DNA from: Cyclobacteriaceae bacterium | Lineage (GTDB): Bacteria > Bacteroidota > Bacteroidia > Cytophagales > Cyclobacteriaceae | Reading direction: 5' to 3' | Assembly (NCBI GenBank): GCA_019694875.1 | Contig: JAIBBC010000001.1 | Coordinates: forward strand, 1,495,501 to 1,559,500 | DNA: 64,000 bases | Part shown: in pieces, positions 25,545-34,116 of the stretch | How the letters are laid out: every line of letters begins with the position of its first letter | Numbering within the stretch: the stretch's first letter is position 1 | Position numbers and translations under genes: made by a program | The notes under the pieces: generated by a model | What the model was told of the DNA's origin: nothing | Databases searched by the model: none | The model's input: only the letters and a program-made list of their open reading frames with translations

Positions 25545-27221
25545 TTAAAGTTTGATGGTTGCTACTGTTTCTTTCTTTGGTTTACTCTTCCCTTTCTTCT
25601 TAGCCTTTTTAGGAACTCCATTGACAGTGTTACCTTGTTTGTTGCCACCTCCTAAAACTTTGGCGAGTACAATTCCACCGGCAACTGTAGCTCCTGCTAT
25701 GAGGATCGACTTACCGGGATTTGCTTTTATCCACGTTGTCGTCTTTTGAACAATGCCCGCATTCTGATCCATTGTAGTTTGTAAAGCAGTACTCTGTGTT
25801 TGTGTCGGAACACTCGTATCAATTCTTCGGCTGGCGGAAGCGGATGCTGGTAGTGCATCTCCAGCAGACGTAGTAAGGTTTGCAGAAGACGTGTCATACT
25901 CTTCCTGGATAATTTGATCTTCCTGGGTAAGGACAGCCTCCGATGATGCTTCATTTCCCGCGTTGTCGGTTTCACTTTGAAAGGAAGCTTCCTCTTTTCC
26001 GCCTTTGTTGAATAGTCCTTTGATTTGTTTCAGTGCTCCGGCTATAGCAGCCACTGCACTCGTAGCGGCAGCTATCGCTGCACCGCTTGCCGGATCACCC
26101 AGTTCTCCAAGCTCATTAAGATCACTATGTATGATGCGATACTCATCCGGATCGGCATAGACATCATCGAGTCCGAACAAACCGTTCATGGGGACTTTCT
26201 TGTCTTTGTTTCCTTTGCCTTTGAGGATTGCCTTCTTGAGATTCTCTTTCTTTCCACCGGCTTGCCAGTAAACAGTCTCTGCACGATCCTTGACTTTTCG
26301 AAGCTTGTTAAGCGAATCGAGATTCATTCCCAACTCTTTAGCCTTGGCATCGGTCAGGTAGGCATAGCGTAATTTTCCTGCGACGTTCAGCAGGTTCACT
26401 TTCATGGCGAGTAGAAATCCGTTCCTCAACAGGATCGTTGCAGGATTGGTAAAACGATTCAGGAATCGTACTCCCTTGCCCACGGCATCGCCAACTTTCT
26501 TTGCTACCTTCTTGATACCGGCTCGCAGTTTTTTAAGAAAGCCTAAATCACCATAGAGATCTGCCATCTCTTCGGCATCGACCGTGTCGTACACTACGTC
26601 GTTCAGCGTGAGTTCTTCCTCTTGCTGTTCATCTTCTATTCCGTCCAGGTAATCGAGTTGCATATCGTAGTCTTTACATTCCAGAAAAGGTTGCTCTTCA
26701 TCATAGTTGTCTTTCACACAGTCGATCACGATGTAATCATCACGATCAATCAAGTCTGAGTTTTCTTTTCGTAGCACAATCGGGTACACATGCTGCCATC
26801 GCGGTACTTCCGGTGGTCTCTTCGGATACTTTGTGATCCGCGCCTTGTGTGGTATCCGCAGATTGCAGAGTATCGAGCTGATAAATTCAGTGTAGCAGTC
26901 ACAGTCAACTCCGGCTTTTCTTTCCCACCACGTTCTTCTCGGACTCCGTACTTGTTCTACTCCTTCCTTGTCGCGCGTATATTGAATGTGCTCATACACA
27001 AAGTGCCAGATGTTCGAGCACGTTTCATCCAGTGTTTTTCCTTTCAGCTTCTTCGCAATCTTTTCCGTTTGCCAAAGCGTTTTCGGAACAGTGCGCTGAA
27101 TGAGCTTCATCGTGTCTTCTACATCACCACTCCTTTTTATAGTGATGTCCTGGTCACTCGGTGATGGAAAGAGATGGTCGAACTCTTTGCCACTTTGTAT
27201 CAGGCGTTTTCTTGTTTCCAT
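25545..27221 (-). CDS. transglutaminase-like cysteine peptidase fused to a membrane tail
   Basis: The N-terminal part (about 40-190) has a transglutaminase-like triad: GVDCDCYTEFISSIL (Cys), WQHVYPI (His) and YIVIDC (Asp), preceded by the aromatic NIWHFVYEHIQYTRD. The middle is acidic, then a basic helical region (KKLRAGIKKVAKKVGDAVGKGV), and the C-terminal half is Ala/Ser/Thr-rich, ending in one membrane helix (about 508-530) and a Lys-rich tail. It could cross-link or cleave peptides, for example during virion maturation or entry. 558 residues. Confidence 0.65.
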   Translation of the reverse strand: METRKRLIQSGKEFDHLFPSPSDQDITIKRSGDVEDTMKLIQRTVPKTLWQTEKIAKKLKGKTLDETCSNIWHFVYEHIQYTRDKEGVEQVRSPRRTWWERKAGVDCDCYTEFISSILCNLRIPHKARITKYPKRPPEVPRWQHVYPIVLRKENSDLIDRDDYIVIDCVKDNYDEEQPFLECKDYDMQLDYLDGIEDEQQEEELTLNDVVYDTVDAEEMADLYGDLGFLKKLRAGIKKVAKKVGDAVGKGVRFLNRFTNPATILLRNGFLLAMKVNLLNVAGKLRYAYLTDAKAKELGMNLDSLNKLRKVKDRAETVYWQAGGKKENLKKAILKGKGNKDKKVPMNGLFGLDDVYADPDEYRIIHSDLNELGELGDPASGAAIAAATSAVAAIAGALKQIKGLFNKGGKEEASFQSETDNAGNEASSEAVLTQEDQIIQEEYDTSSANLTTSAGDALPASASASRRIDTSVPTQTQSTALQTTMDQNAGIVQKTTTWIKANPGKSILIAGATVAGGIVLAKVLGGGNKQGNTVNGVPKKAKKKGKSKPKKETVATIKL

Positions 27222-27230
27222 GCTTACGAC

Positions 27231-27713
27231 TCATGCTTCTTTTCCACCGCCAAGTGATATGTTGTCCGTTTTGGTGTAAGGCAAACTGTCGTTGATCGTA
27301 GTGATTGTTTTCACTGTGATTGAAAGTTTGCCGGTGTTCCGGTACTCTTTGAAAAGACCAGGTACTGTAGTTGCCAGATTCATGAACCCGATGTTGATCA
27401 TCACCGGTTCAAGGTTTACTTCGCTATATTTCGGGATGGTGATGTTTACATCCCTGATCTGTGACGATGCAACGGTAACGCCACCGTAGATCATCTTTAC
27501 GAAAGGGTGTTTCACCTTCACACTCCCGCCGCTTGGGTTCTTCAGTGTTACATCAATGCGCAGGTCAATCCCATCAAGGCTCACTTTATGAATAGAGATC
27601 TTCGTAACAGACTCCAGTTCATTTGAGAGCCGGTTGAGCTTGAGCAGGTACGATGCTCCGAACAAAGCAGCAACAGCTCCGGCACCAAACAATATGTGTT
27701 TAGTTCCTATCAC
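27231..27713 (-). CDS. LEA14/WHy-like domain protein with N-terminal anchor
   Basis: A 160-residue protein with a hydrophobic N-terminal helix (about 5-24) and then a beta-rich domain with the LEA type 2/water-stress pattern: ISIHKVSLDGIDLRIDVTLKNPSGGSVKVKHPFVKMIYGG. LEA14-like domains bind ligands or membranes in several bacterial systems. It overlaps the small membrane protein gene upstream by 14 bases. Confidence 0.6.
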   Translation of the reverse strand: MIGTKHILFGAGAVAALFGASYLLKLNRLSNELESVTKISIHKVSLDGIDLRIDVTLKNPSGGSVKVKHPFVKMIYGGVTVASSQIRDVNITIPKYSEVNLEPVMINIGFMNLATTVPGLFKEYRNTGKLSITVKTITTINDSLPYTKTDNISLGGGKEA

Positions 27714-27945
27714 TGTCTTCTGCTTTCAGCCAAGCAATGAATTGTTTCCACCACGATTTGAGAAGTGGCGAAAGAAAGTCACCAAGGATTTTAAACAGGA
27801 GACAGACAAGACCACCAGTGATAGCTTGTGCAGCATAGTCGATGACATGCCAGAGGTTGAAATTGGCCAGTATGTTGAACATGGCCCCGAACAGGAAGGC
27901 AATCCAATTACCCGACCCGTTGCTATGGTTTATTTGCGTTTCCAT
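27700..27945 (-). CDS. small membrane protein (holin-like)
   Basis: An 81-residue protein with one or two hydrophobic segments (about 12-30 and 35-58) and an amphipathic, Trp/Lys-containing C-terminal region (LLKSWWKQFIAWLKAED). That pattern occurs in small phage holins. It is the first gene of the long minus-strand block, 34 bases after the shared 31-bp motif. I start it at the internal ATG (27,945); the frame begins at 27,960. Confidence 0.5.
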   Translation of the reverse strand: METQINHSNGSGNWIAFLFGAMFNILANFNLWHVIDYAAQAITGGLVCLLFKILGDFLSPLLKSWWKQFIAWLKAEDSDRN

Positions 27946-27979
27946 AGGGGAAAGGTGCAACGAGGCTGGCTATTGGGTT

Positions 27980-28010
27980 AACGATTTTGAGTGAATTGGA
28001 AGGATTGTGA
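27980..28010. promoter_or_regulatory. shared 31-bp motif, copy C (upstream of structural block)
   Basis: The motif matches the copies at 34,117-34,147 and 55,632-55,662. The best-conserved core is GATTxTGAGTGAAT, followed by GAA. It reads on the plus strand while the gene it precedes reads on the minus strand, exactly as at the other two sites. 24 of 31 bases match the 55,632 copy. A promoter, operator or iteron is likely. Confidence 0.6.
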
Positions 28011-28057
28011 TAACATGCGAGGGAATTTGAAGGGATATTTTGCTATTTTCACTTTGT

Positions 28058-28107
28058 CGATTCCTTGACCCACCTGATCGATTCAGATCAAAGCCCACCT
28101 GGAATCG
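28058..28107. promoter_or_regulatory. nested dyad between divergent genes
   Basis: Outer arms CGATTCC (28,058-28,064) and GGAATCG (28,101-28,107), inner arms TGATC (28,075-28,079) and GATCA (28,086-28,090). Both pairs share the same centre at 28,082.5. CCCACCTG also appears twice inside. A regulator-binding site or recombination site is possible. Confidence 0.4.
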
Positions 28108-28148
28108 CCTGACATTCGTTACATAGTGTTAAAACAGATAGCGATAAA

Positions 28149-28763
28149 ATGGATTGGCTAACCGTAAAGAACTTTGGTAGAGTAAAGTACTTCAATATTT
28201 CCTATGTAATCATGATTGGTGTACCCGTTTTGGCTACCATATATCAATCTATTGATTCTACATGGTTGAAAGGGTACATAGATTTTTCATTTCCTCCTTC
28301 ATTCAAATGGATGTATGGAGCCAGTATTTTGTATGCTGTTGGAATAGCTGTATATCAAATATTTTGTCCCAGCGAAGTGAAACGCTTTGATAACTCGGAT
28401 GAATACGTCAACGTATACCAGCATCTATACGAAAGAGCCTACCCAGATAAGAAGTACAGCATTATTTTATCGCAATTAACTGAGACCCAAAATGACACGC
28501 GAGCTAAAATTCAGCAACTACATCAAGCTCTACAATCTCCACAACGGGACGGAGAGCAGAGGAAAAAGATGGAGATAGAGTACGAATTCCTTGTGAATCT
28601 TGTCTACCCGGGATGTGTTCAGAATTTTCTCATTGACAGATTTGACAGAAAGGTCAAATCGAAGTCAATCGCTTTTTACGTATCAACGCTATTTTATATT
28701 GCTGGTACTGGAATTCTCTCCTATTTAATATTTCAGCGTGCGTGTTTAGTATTCTCAATTTAA
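28149..28763 (+). CDS. hypothetical membrane protein, possible defence component
   Basis: A 204-residue protein with two N-terminal membrane helices (about 17-33 and 53-70), a cytoplasmic region with a helical segment (about 100-160) and a pair of helices near the C-terminus. No family recognised. It is the first gene of the plus-strand defence-like cluster and is followed by a small orphan after 4 bases. The layout (membrane, soluble helical domain, membrane) suits a pore-forming effector or sensor. Confidence 0.5.
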   Translation: MDWLTVKNFGRVKYFNISYVIMIGVPVLATIYQSIDSTWLKGYIDFSFPPSFKWMYGASILYAVGIAVYQIFCPSEVKRFDNSDEYVNVYQHLYERAYPDKKYSIILSQLTETQNDTRAKIQQLHQALQSPQRDGEQRKKMEIEYEFLVNLVYPGCVQNFLIDRFDRKVKSKSIAFYVSTLFYIAGTGILSYLIFQRACLVFSI

Positions 28764-28767
28764 TGCT

Positions 28768-29199
28768 ATGATTATCTACCATGAAATCCTTCCGAACTTA
28801 AGTCTGATTTTAAGAGCATACACTTTTGACAACTCAGAGTATGAACCCCTTCAAAATGTGATGCGTAGGTCAGTGGGGGAAATTCCTTGGGCTTTAATCA
28901 GCAATGACTCTTTTGGACGACCAGGAAGAGAGTATACGATCGCTAGACTTCTGGTATCGAAATTTCAGTCATACTTAGGAGTTGAATTTTTTCCAGAGAA
29001 AGTCGTGTCATTAGATAAAGGTCAACCATATCGGTGTAAGGAACTTAAACTTGGTTCTCGTGCCGTTGGATGTAAGACCTTTTATGCTGAGGACATTGAT
29101 AGAGCAAAAACTAAATGTTCTTTGGTTATAGCAAGAGCCGAGGGATGGTTTAGTGGCGAGGCAGAAGAGGGTGAGTGCATCAAAAAGGGGTGGTGGTAG
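28768..29199 (+). CDS. hypothetical protein
   Basis: A 143-residue soluble protein with no motif I recognise. It lies 4 bases after the membrane protein gene and about 40 bases before the TIR gene, all on the same strand, so it is probably co-expressed with them. The C-terminus is Glu/Gly-rich and ends KKGWW. Two Cys are near the centre and three near the end. Confidence 0.5.
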   Translation: MIIYHEILPNLSLILRAYTFDNSEYEPLQNVMRRSVGEIPWALISNDSFGRPGREYTIARLLVSKFQSYLGVEFFPEKVVSLDKGQPYRCKELKLGSRAVGCKTFYAEDIDRAKTKCSLVIARAEGWFSGEAEEGECIKKGWW

Positions 29200-29238
29200 T
29201 TAGAATAATAATTTGGTTTGTCGCGAACGTTCAAAACT

Positions 29239-30231
29239 ATGTTTACACATGATATTTTTTTAAGTCACAATGGTGCTGACAAAGCGTGGACAAGACATTT
29301 GGCGGATCAGTTAGAGCAAGACAAGAATGGGCGAAAGCTTAAAGTCTTCTTTGATGAATGGGACATTTTTCCAGGTTCGGATGTGTCTAATGAAATTGAG
29401 AAGGGAATAAAGGAAAGTAGATACGTTGGGCTTGTAATGACTCCGGAAGCCTTTAAATCAAAATGGGTAGCTTTTGAAATGTCTATGGCGATCTATCGCG
29501 ACCCAGCCGCAAGGGAACGAAGTATAATACCGTTGTTTAGAAAATCTTGTGAAATTCCCTTGTCGATTGAAAGGTTGACCCGAATAGACTTTAGAAATCG
29601 GACCGACCACCAAAAGCATTTGGAAATTCTCCTAGCAACTCTCAGAGGGGCGCCGCTACCTAGGGGAAATGGAGGCTCAAGTGCCGACCTAGAGCGAATC
29701 GAGGATCACTATTTACTTGAACAACACATCCAAGCATTTGAGAGGTCCGCTTACCGAGTTTCATGCATTTATGAATTATTTATAGATGATTTAAATCAAG
29801 CAATTGACGATACCCAACTTGCAATTAACACAGGAAAGTTGGTGTCACGAGAAAAGCATGAAATCGCAACCTACTCTAGTGCAAGGCATTTCAGGACAGT
29901 TAAGTATTCAAACTCATTTGATAGCATACTTGTAGAGTTGCAAAAGCTGAAGTTCGAAGTCGAGCAGTTTACATTTACATACATGAAAAATGGCTCAAAG
30001 TTTCGAGGGAATTTTTACTCGATATTTATGGACATAGTTAACAAGGGGGATGCTCAGAAAATCCGATCCGCTATTAAAGATATGGATGGAATTGACACTA
30101 GACGAAACAAGATTTTAGAGATACTTAATGACCTCCAGCCCGATCCAAAGTTAAAACTAATAGAACTTTCAAGTTCTATCCTAAAAAAAGGTCAGATGGG
30201 TGGATCATCTTTGTCACAATATTTCAAATAG
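29239..30231 (+). CDS. TIR-domain protein with helical C-terminus
   Basis: The N-terminal 140 residues are a TIR domain: HDIFLSHNGADKAWTRHLADQL, KVFFDEWDI with PGSDVSNEIEKGI, and WVAFEMSMAI, whose Glu occupies the NADase catalytic position. Bacterial TIR proteins usually degrade NAD or make a signal from it. The remaining 190 residues are helical and unassigned, perhaps a sensor. I start it at the ATG at 29,239; a TTG start at 29,218 is possible. It lies directly after two unassigned genes in a cluster that looks like a defence island. Confidence 0.8.
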   Translation: MFTHDIFLSHNGADKAWTRHLADQLEQDKNGRKLKVFFDEWDIFPGSDVSNEIEKGIKESRYVGLVMTPEAFKSKWVAFEMSMAIYRDPAARERSIIPLFRKSCEIPLSIERLTRIDFRNRTDHQKHLEILLATLRGAPLPRGNGGSSADLERIEDHYLLEQHIQAFERSAYRVSCIYELFIDDLNQAIDDTQLAINTGKLVSREKHEIATYSSARHFRTVKYSNSFDSILVELQKLKFEVEQFTFTYMKNGSKFRGNFYSIFMDIVNKGDAQKIRSAIKDMDGIDTRRNKILEILNDLQPDPKLKLIELSSSILKKGQMGGSSLSQYFK

Positions 30232-30286
30232 TGATTTACGACTAAGCACACGAAGGACAATCTAACAGTTTTTTAAGAAGTGATAA

Positions 30287-31498
30287 ATGGATAAACGAGT
30301 TTATTATGGCGAATACTCGCTACGTCATTGGATAGATTTAATACTGAAAGAAAACGTTGTGTTGCCTTGGTATCAACGATCTTTTGTTTGGGATAAAGCT
30401 CAAGTCGAAAACTTGATAAAAACTCTGGATAATAATCAGTTCATCCCTCCTGTCATCATCGGTGCAGTACGCAAGGATGGAGAATGGAAAAATTATATAC
30501 TTGATGGGCAGCAACGATTAACTTCTTTGCTCTTTGCGAGTATCAATAAATACATTGACACGAGGGAGTACATTTATCAGAAACCAGATACTGAAATTCA
30601 GCAAATCGCAGATGATGTCTCAGGTGCTGATCAAGAAGATGATTTTGTGGATGAAAGAATAAAGATGATAAACTGGAATTTTGGTGAAATCATTAAGAAC
30701 AAGAAGCTTAACACGAAGGAACTTGAAAGTTCTTTTTATAAACAACTGCTTGATAAAGCTAAAGAAGAAAGATGGTTTAATGAGCATTTCCTAGGATTCG
30801 CCTATATCAAGCCAAGCAATGATGTCAATGACGAAGATCAATCCAAATTCTACTCAGATATATTCCGGAATATCAATATCGGAGGCACGAAACTAACTAG
30901 ACTCGAAAATCGGAAATCATTGTATTTTTTAAAGGAGAATTTGAAGAATTTCTTTGTCCCAGAATTCTTGAATGCAATAAGACTTGAAACAAGTAGTCGA
31001 GAGAGCGGCTTGATAGATTTCATTAAGTACCTATCAATCCTTTCCCAGTATAAGGGAAATAATTTCACTTTGCTCAAGTATGGTGGCAGAGATTGGGAAA
31101 AGAATGAGAATTATTATCAAAAGTATATTATGGCTGTTGTTGATGCTAATAAAGAGAACGAATTAAAGTTCGATGTATCGTACCCAACCATTCCTTACAA
31201 TAGTGATCGGATTGACAGGGTGAAGACGTCATTAACCAGTCTTGAGGTACCGAAGTCATTCACATCAATAATTGACATGGATATGTATTTTTTTGGACTG
31301 GTTAACGAAATAGTCTTTCTAAACCATCAGTTAGATTCAACAAAGAAAGATGCCCTGCACAAAGAACTAAATGCAAAGATTGAAGCATTTAAACTGGCGG
31401 AAAATCACAAGGACAATCCGAATGCATTGAAGTACCTAAAGCCTAGGATTGCTGATTCACTAAATATCTATAAAAAAGCTAGGCTAAAAAATGGGTAG
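30287..31498 (+). CDS. DUF262 (GmrS-like) protein
   Basis: A 403-residue protein with the DUF262 N-terminal ParB/Srx-like core: VVLPWYQRSFVWDKAQVENLI...PPVIIGAV and then DGQQRLTSLLFA, whose D-G-Q-Q-R is the family signature. DUF262 is the N-terminal domain of the GmrSD type IV restriction enzyme and of several nucleotide-dependent defence proteins. The C-terminal half has no DUF1524 HNH motif that I can see. It overlaps the HEPN gene by 8 bases. Confidence 0.82.
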   Translation: MDKRVYYGEYSLRHWIDLILKENVVLPWYQRSFVWDKAQVENLIKTLDNNQFIPPVIIGAVRKDGEWKNYILDGQQRLTSLLFASINKYIDTREYIYQKPDTEIQQIADDVSGADQEDDFVDERIKMINWNFGEIIKNKKLNTKELESSFYKQLLDKAKEERWFNEHFLGFAYIKPSNDVNDEDQSKFYSDIFRNINIGGTKLTRLENRKSLYFLKENLKNFFVPEFLNAIRLETSSRESGLIDFIKYLSILSQYKGNNFTLLKYGGRDWEKNENYYQKYIMAVVDANKENELKFDVSYPTIPYNSDRIDRVKTSLTSLEVPKSFTSIIDMDMYFFGLVNEIVFLNHQLDSTKKDALHKELNAKIEAFKLAENHKDNPNALKYLKPRIADSLNIYKKARLKNG

Positions 31499-32228
31499 TC
31501 ACACTGAGTTTATTCTATCTCCAATTACTGAAATTTTGAAGGATGTAGTTTCAGCAAGTGCTGGGATTGGCAGTGGTATAGAGACATATCCCCTGTGCGA
31601 TTACGTAATGCAGTCAGCGTTTCTGAAAACGACTGGCTTCCAAGAGCAGAAAATGAAATGTATTACCTGGGAGCTAGCAACCATTGACTTTGATTATAGG
31701 CGAGCCCTCCTCGGGAATGACGACAATTTAGGGGAGTGTTCTTCGTACACAGACAAGAATAAGATATACAAAAGACTAATGATCCAAATTAAGAAGCATG
31801 ATCCAAGTTTCGATTTGGCGAGTGATATTGATCGCAAAGCGATATTGAAGGAAACATTAGCTTTCATTAAGAGCGTGTTCGAGAATACAAATTTGGCTAT
31901 ATGGGCACAGAGCAATTTCAGTTGGTTTTTAAATCAGAAACATCTCATTAAACCTGAACATTTCCTTCATCAAGACGGAAAGGGCAGGCCGAACTTGTTT
32001 GAGAATGTTCTTCAAGACAAATACGAAGTACTATACAATCATAGGAACAGGATCGCTCACAACACGCACTCCTATCAGCAGAATTTGCCGACTCTAAAGG
32101 CCCTTATAAACGATGATCATAAATACGAAAACTATTTTCTTTATTTCTCTATTCTACTGTTGATAGATAAAATTTTCAGAGCTTTGTATTTGAAGTACCT
32201 TGATGCTATTGAAGATATAATACGGTGA
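31491..32228 (+). CDS. HEPN-type protein paired with DUF262
   Basis: A 245-residue, mostly helical protein. NHRNRIAHNTHSYQQ fits the HEPN RNase signature (R-N-x3-H). Its start overlaps the DUF262 gene, so the two are translationally coupled and probably work together, as in known DUF262/HEPN pairs of defence islands. RNase activity is an inference from the motif. Confidence 0.7.
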   Translation: MGSHTEFILSPITEILKDVVSASAGIGSGIETYPLCDYVMQSAFLKTTGFQEQKMKCITWELATIDFDYRRALLGNDDNLGECSSYTDKNKIYKRLMIQIKKHDPSFDLASDIDRKAILKETLAFIKSVFENTNLAIWAQSNFSWFLNQKHLIKPEHFLHQDGKGRPNLFENVLQDKYEVLYNHRNRIAHNTHSYQQNLPTLKALINDDHKYENYFLYFSILLLIDKIFRALYLKYLDAIEDIIR

Positions 32229-32330
32229 TTCGGCCTTTCACTAAGCCGCAACTATGGAAAAACTGACGATCGATGAGTTATCAATAACCCTGGCTAACCT
32301 AGAAATGATCTACCTTTGAAGTGAAAGATA

Positions 32331-33305
32331 ATGTGCAAAGTGAACACCACATTAATGGGAAACCTCAATGATCTGTACAACTTAGATACATCTAAAAAGC
32401 TCTTGGCAAAGCTCTTGAACACTTCTGTGCCTCTCAAGTTTGGTGAGGGAAAGGTTGCGACTGTCGCTGAAAAAGAGATTGTTTCCAAGAAAATAGCATT
32501 ACTCATTAATGACGAACAGTGTAATCTTTTATTACGAGGGCTAAGAAAGTCAACGGTAAAGAAAACATTGATCTCAAAATTAAACTCTAATGATAGTCTT
32601 TACGATGGTTTATTTTTGGTTGGCGACAAAGCCAAAAACTTTCTAAGAGAAAGTGAATCCATCCCGCATCCAATGAAGCTTATTGGTAGTCTAGGAGTTG
32701 AGACTGCTCAATGGATTTTTGATTGTTATGGTAAGCTGACAAACGGACCAATTGACTTGGCTTTTTTTCGAAATGACAAAAACAAAAAGGCATTCGCAGA
32801 TAATGTCAAGAATGATGAGGAATTGACGGACTACTATTTATTTGGACTACACACTCATAACAGCGATAGCTTAGTAAATTTTGTTTCCACAACATCCTCG
32901 CCACGCGTGGCGAGAAACAATGAAGTATCTGATAAATTGGTATTGTTTCTGTGGATTCCCACTAACTTCATGCTTTTTATTAGTTTGGACAAACTGCGGA
33001 AACTAAAGAGCAAAGTTGAGGGCAAGAGTCTCCCTGTTCTGGCGGACAGCTTTTATCCGGAGGAGAAGGAATTTGCTTTCAAAGGATTCATCTTGCCTCA
33101 TATGATAATTGGGGTCCATGATTTACAGGAAAACGAGTTGATTTTGAATCCAGCATTACTGAAGGACAAAGTCGACTGGCGAGAAGAGGGATTTGAGATT
33201 GATCAATCAAATTTCAGGACATTCATTAGACAAACTAAGTACAAACGTTTTTTGACTCTGACCGACAAACTAGAGGAAGAAACGGTTGAATCAGGGTCGC
33301 AGTAG
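32331..33305 (+). CDS. hypothetical protein
   Basis: A 324-residue soluble protein with no recognised motif. It has a basic, Leu/Lys-rich N-terminus and a middle with TDYYLFGLHTHNSDS. About 100 bases separate it from the HEPN gene, so it may belong to the same cluster. An 18-bp perfect palindrome lies inside it (32,897-32,914). Start alternatives at 32,331 and 32,355. Confidence 0.6.
   Translation: MCKVNTTLMGNLNDLYNLDTSKKLLAKLLNTSVPLKFGEGKVATVAEKEIVSKKIALLINDEQCNLLLRGLRKSTVKKTLISKLNSNDSLYDGLFLVGDKAKNFLRESESIPHPMKLIGSLGVETAQWIFDCYGKLTNGPIDLAFFRNDKNKKAFADNVKNDEELTDYYLFGLHTHNSDSLVNFVSTTSSPRVARNNEVSDKLVLFLWIPTNFMLFISLDKLRKLKSKVEGKSLPVLADSFYPEEKEFAFKGFILPHMIIGVHDLQENELILNPALLKDKVDWREEGFEIDQSNFRTFIRQTKYKRFLTLTDKLEEETVESGSQ
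32897..32914. repeat. 18-bp perfect palindrome inside a coding region
   Basis: CTCGCCACG is followed directly by its reverse complement CGTGGCGAG. A weaker outer pair TTGTTTC / GAAACAA (32,881-32,887 and 32,914-32,920) flanks it. The local GC content is far above the surrounding gene. Confidence 0.5.
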
Positions 33306-33371
33306 AGCATAACTGGCGTACTTTCACTCTTCCTCATTTTTTCCCAACTTCCTCTCCAAAATCCAATTCCT

Positions 33372-33830
33372 ATGATTCTTCAAGAACGACAGGAATGCCT
33401 GAATCCGATCTATCACGAGATCGAAGGCATTAACAGAAGACGGGCTTTTGTGTCAACCAAATACATCCTTGCTCATGAGCAATTCGACCGCACACTGAGT
33501 GAGGCAGACAGACATGAAATTGAAAAGTATAAGGCTGAACTTGATACGATTGATACGCAGATAAAGCCGTTGTACAAGAAGTTACGTGACATACAGACGC
33601 GTTACCTGGTGGAATACGAAGGTGAGTTGGTCGACCCGCATACAAACAAGGCTTCCATGAACCGTTACAGGGAGGAGCTGTATTTCCTGATCAACTGCAA
33701 GATCGACACTTTCAACAATGGATGGAACCTGGAGCAGTGTAACAGCCAGGAGCTGCTTTACGAGATCGCTGACTTTCTCTTACAACATCGCTTCTCGAAA
33801 TTCTTTGTCAAGAATGTAAAGAAACTCTGA
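33372..33830 (+). CDS. hypothetical helical protein
   Basis: A 152-residue protein, mostly helical, with a coiled coil at about 45-80 (EIEKYKAELDTIDTQIKPLYKKLRDIQTRY). No family recognised. It converges on the small HTH gene with 1 base between the stops. Its higher GC content than the defence cluster before it and its facing HTH partner suggest it is a gene of the phage-like element. Confidence 0.55.
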   Translation: MILQERQECLNPIYHEIEGINRRRAFVSTKYILAHEQFDRTLSEADRHEIEKYKAELDTIDTQIKPLYKKLRDIQTRYLVEYEGELVDPHTNKASMNRYREELYFLINCKIDTFNNGWNLEQCNSQELLYEIADFLLQHRFSKFFVKNVKKL

Positions 33831-33831
33831 C

Positions 33832-34044
33832 TCAGTTTTGCTCTGAAAGGTGAACGGATGGATATCCCAATTTTTCAAAAATGATTTCAACCTGACGGGT
33901 GTTATAAAAATGTCCGTTCTTGATACCAATGTCCTGCTCGAATGGTTTTAGCCACTTCTGGAAGGTCAACCACGATACTCCATAGAGAGCGGCAAGCTCT
34001 TTATGTGTATAGGGTTTGATCACTGTTCCATTGTGTTTATTCAT
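33832..34044 (-). CDS. small HTH protein of mobile-element type
   Basis: A 70-residue protein with a helix-turn-helix: YTHKELAALYGVSWLTFQKWLKPFEQDIG, then FYNTRQVEIIFEKLGYP. This type is common in Bacteroidota phages and plasmids. I start it at MNKHNGT (34,044); an upstream ATG at 34,095 gives 17 extra residues that look weaker. The shared 31-bp motif (copy A) lies directly upstream. Confidence 0.65.
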   Translation of the reverse strand: MNKHNGTVIKPYTHKELAALYGVSWLTFQKWLKPFEQDIGIKNGHFYNTRQVEIIFEKLGYPSVHLSEQN

Positions 34045-34116
34045 CACTATCAGTGCGTTAGCGTAAATGAATTTAACGTTTACCTGAATCAACATAAACG
34101 ACTGTGTAAGATTCTG

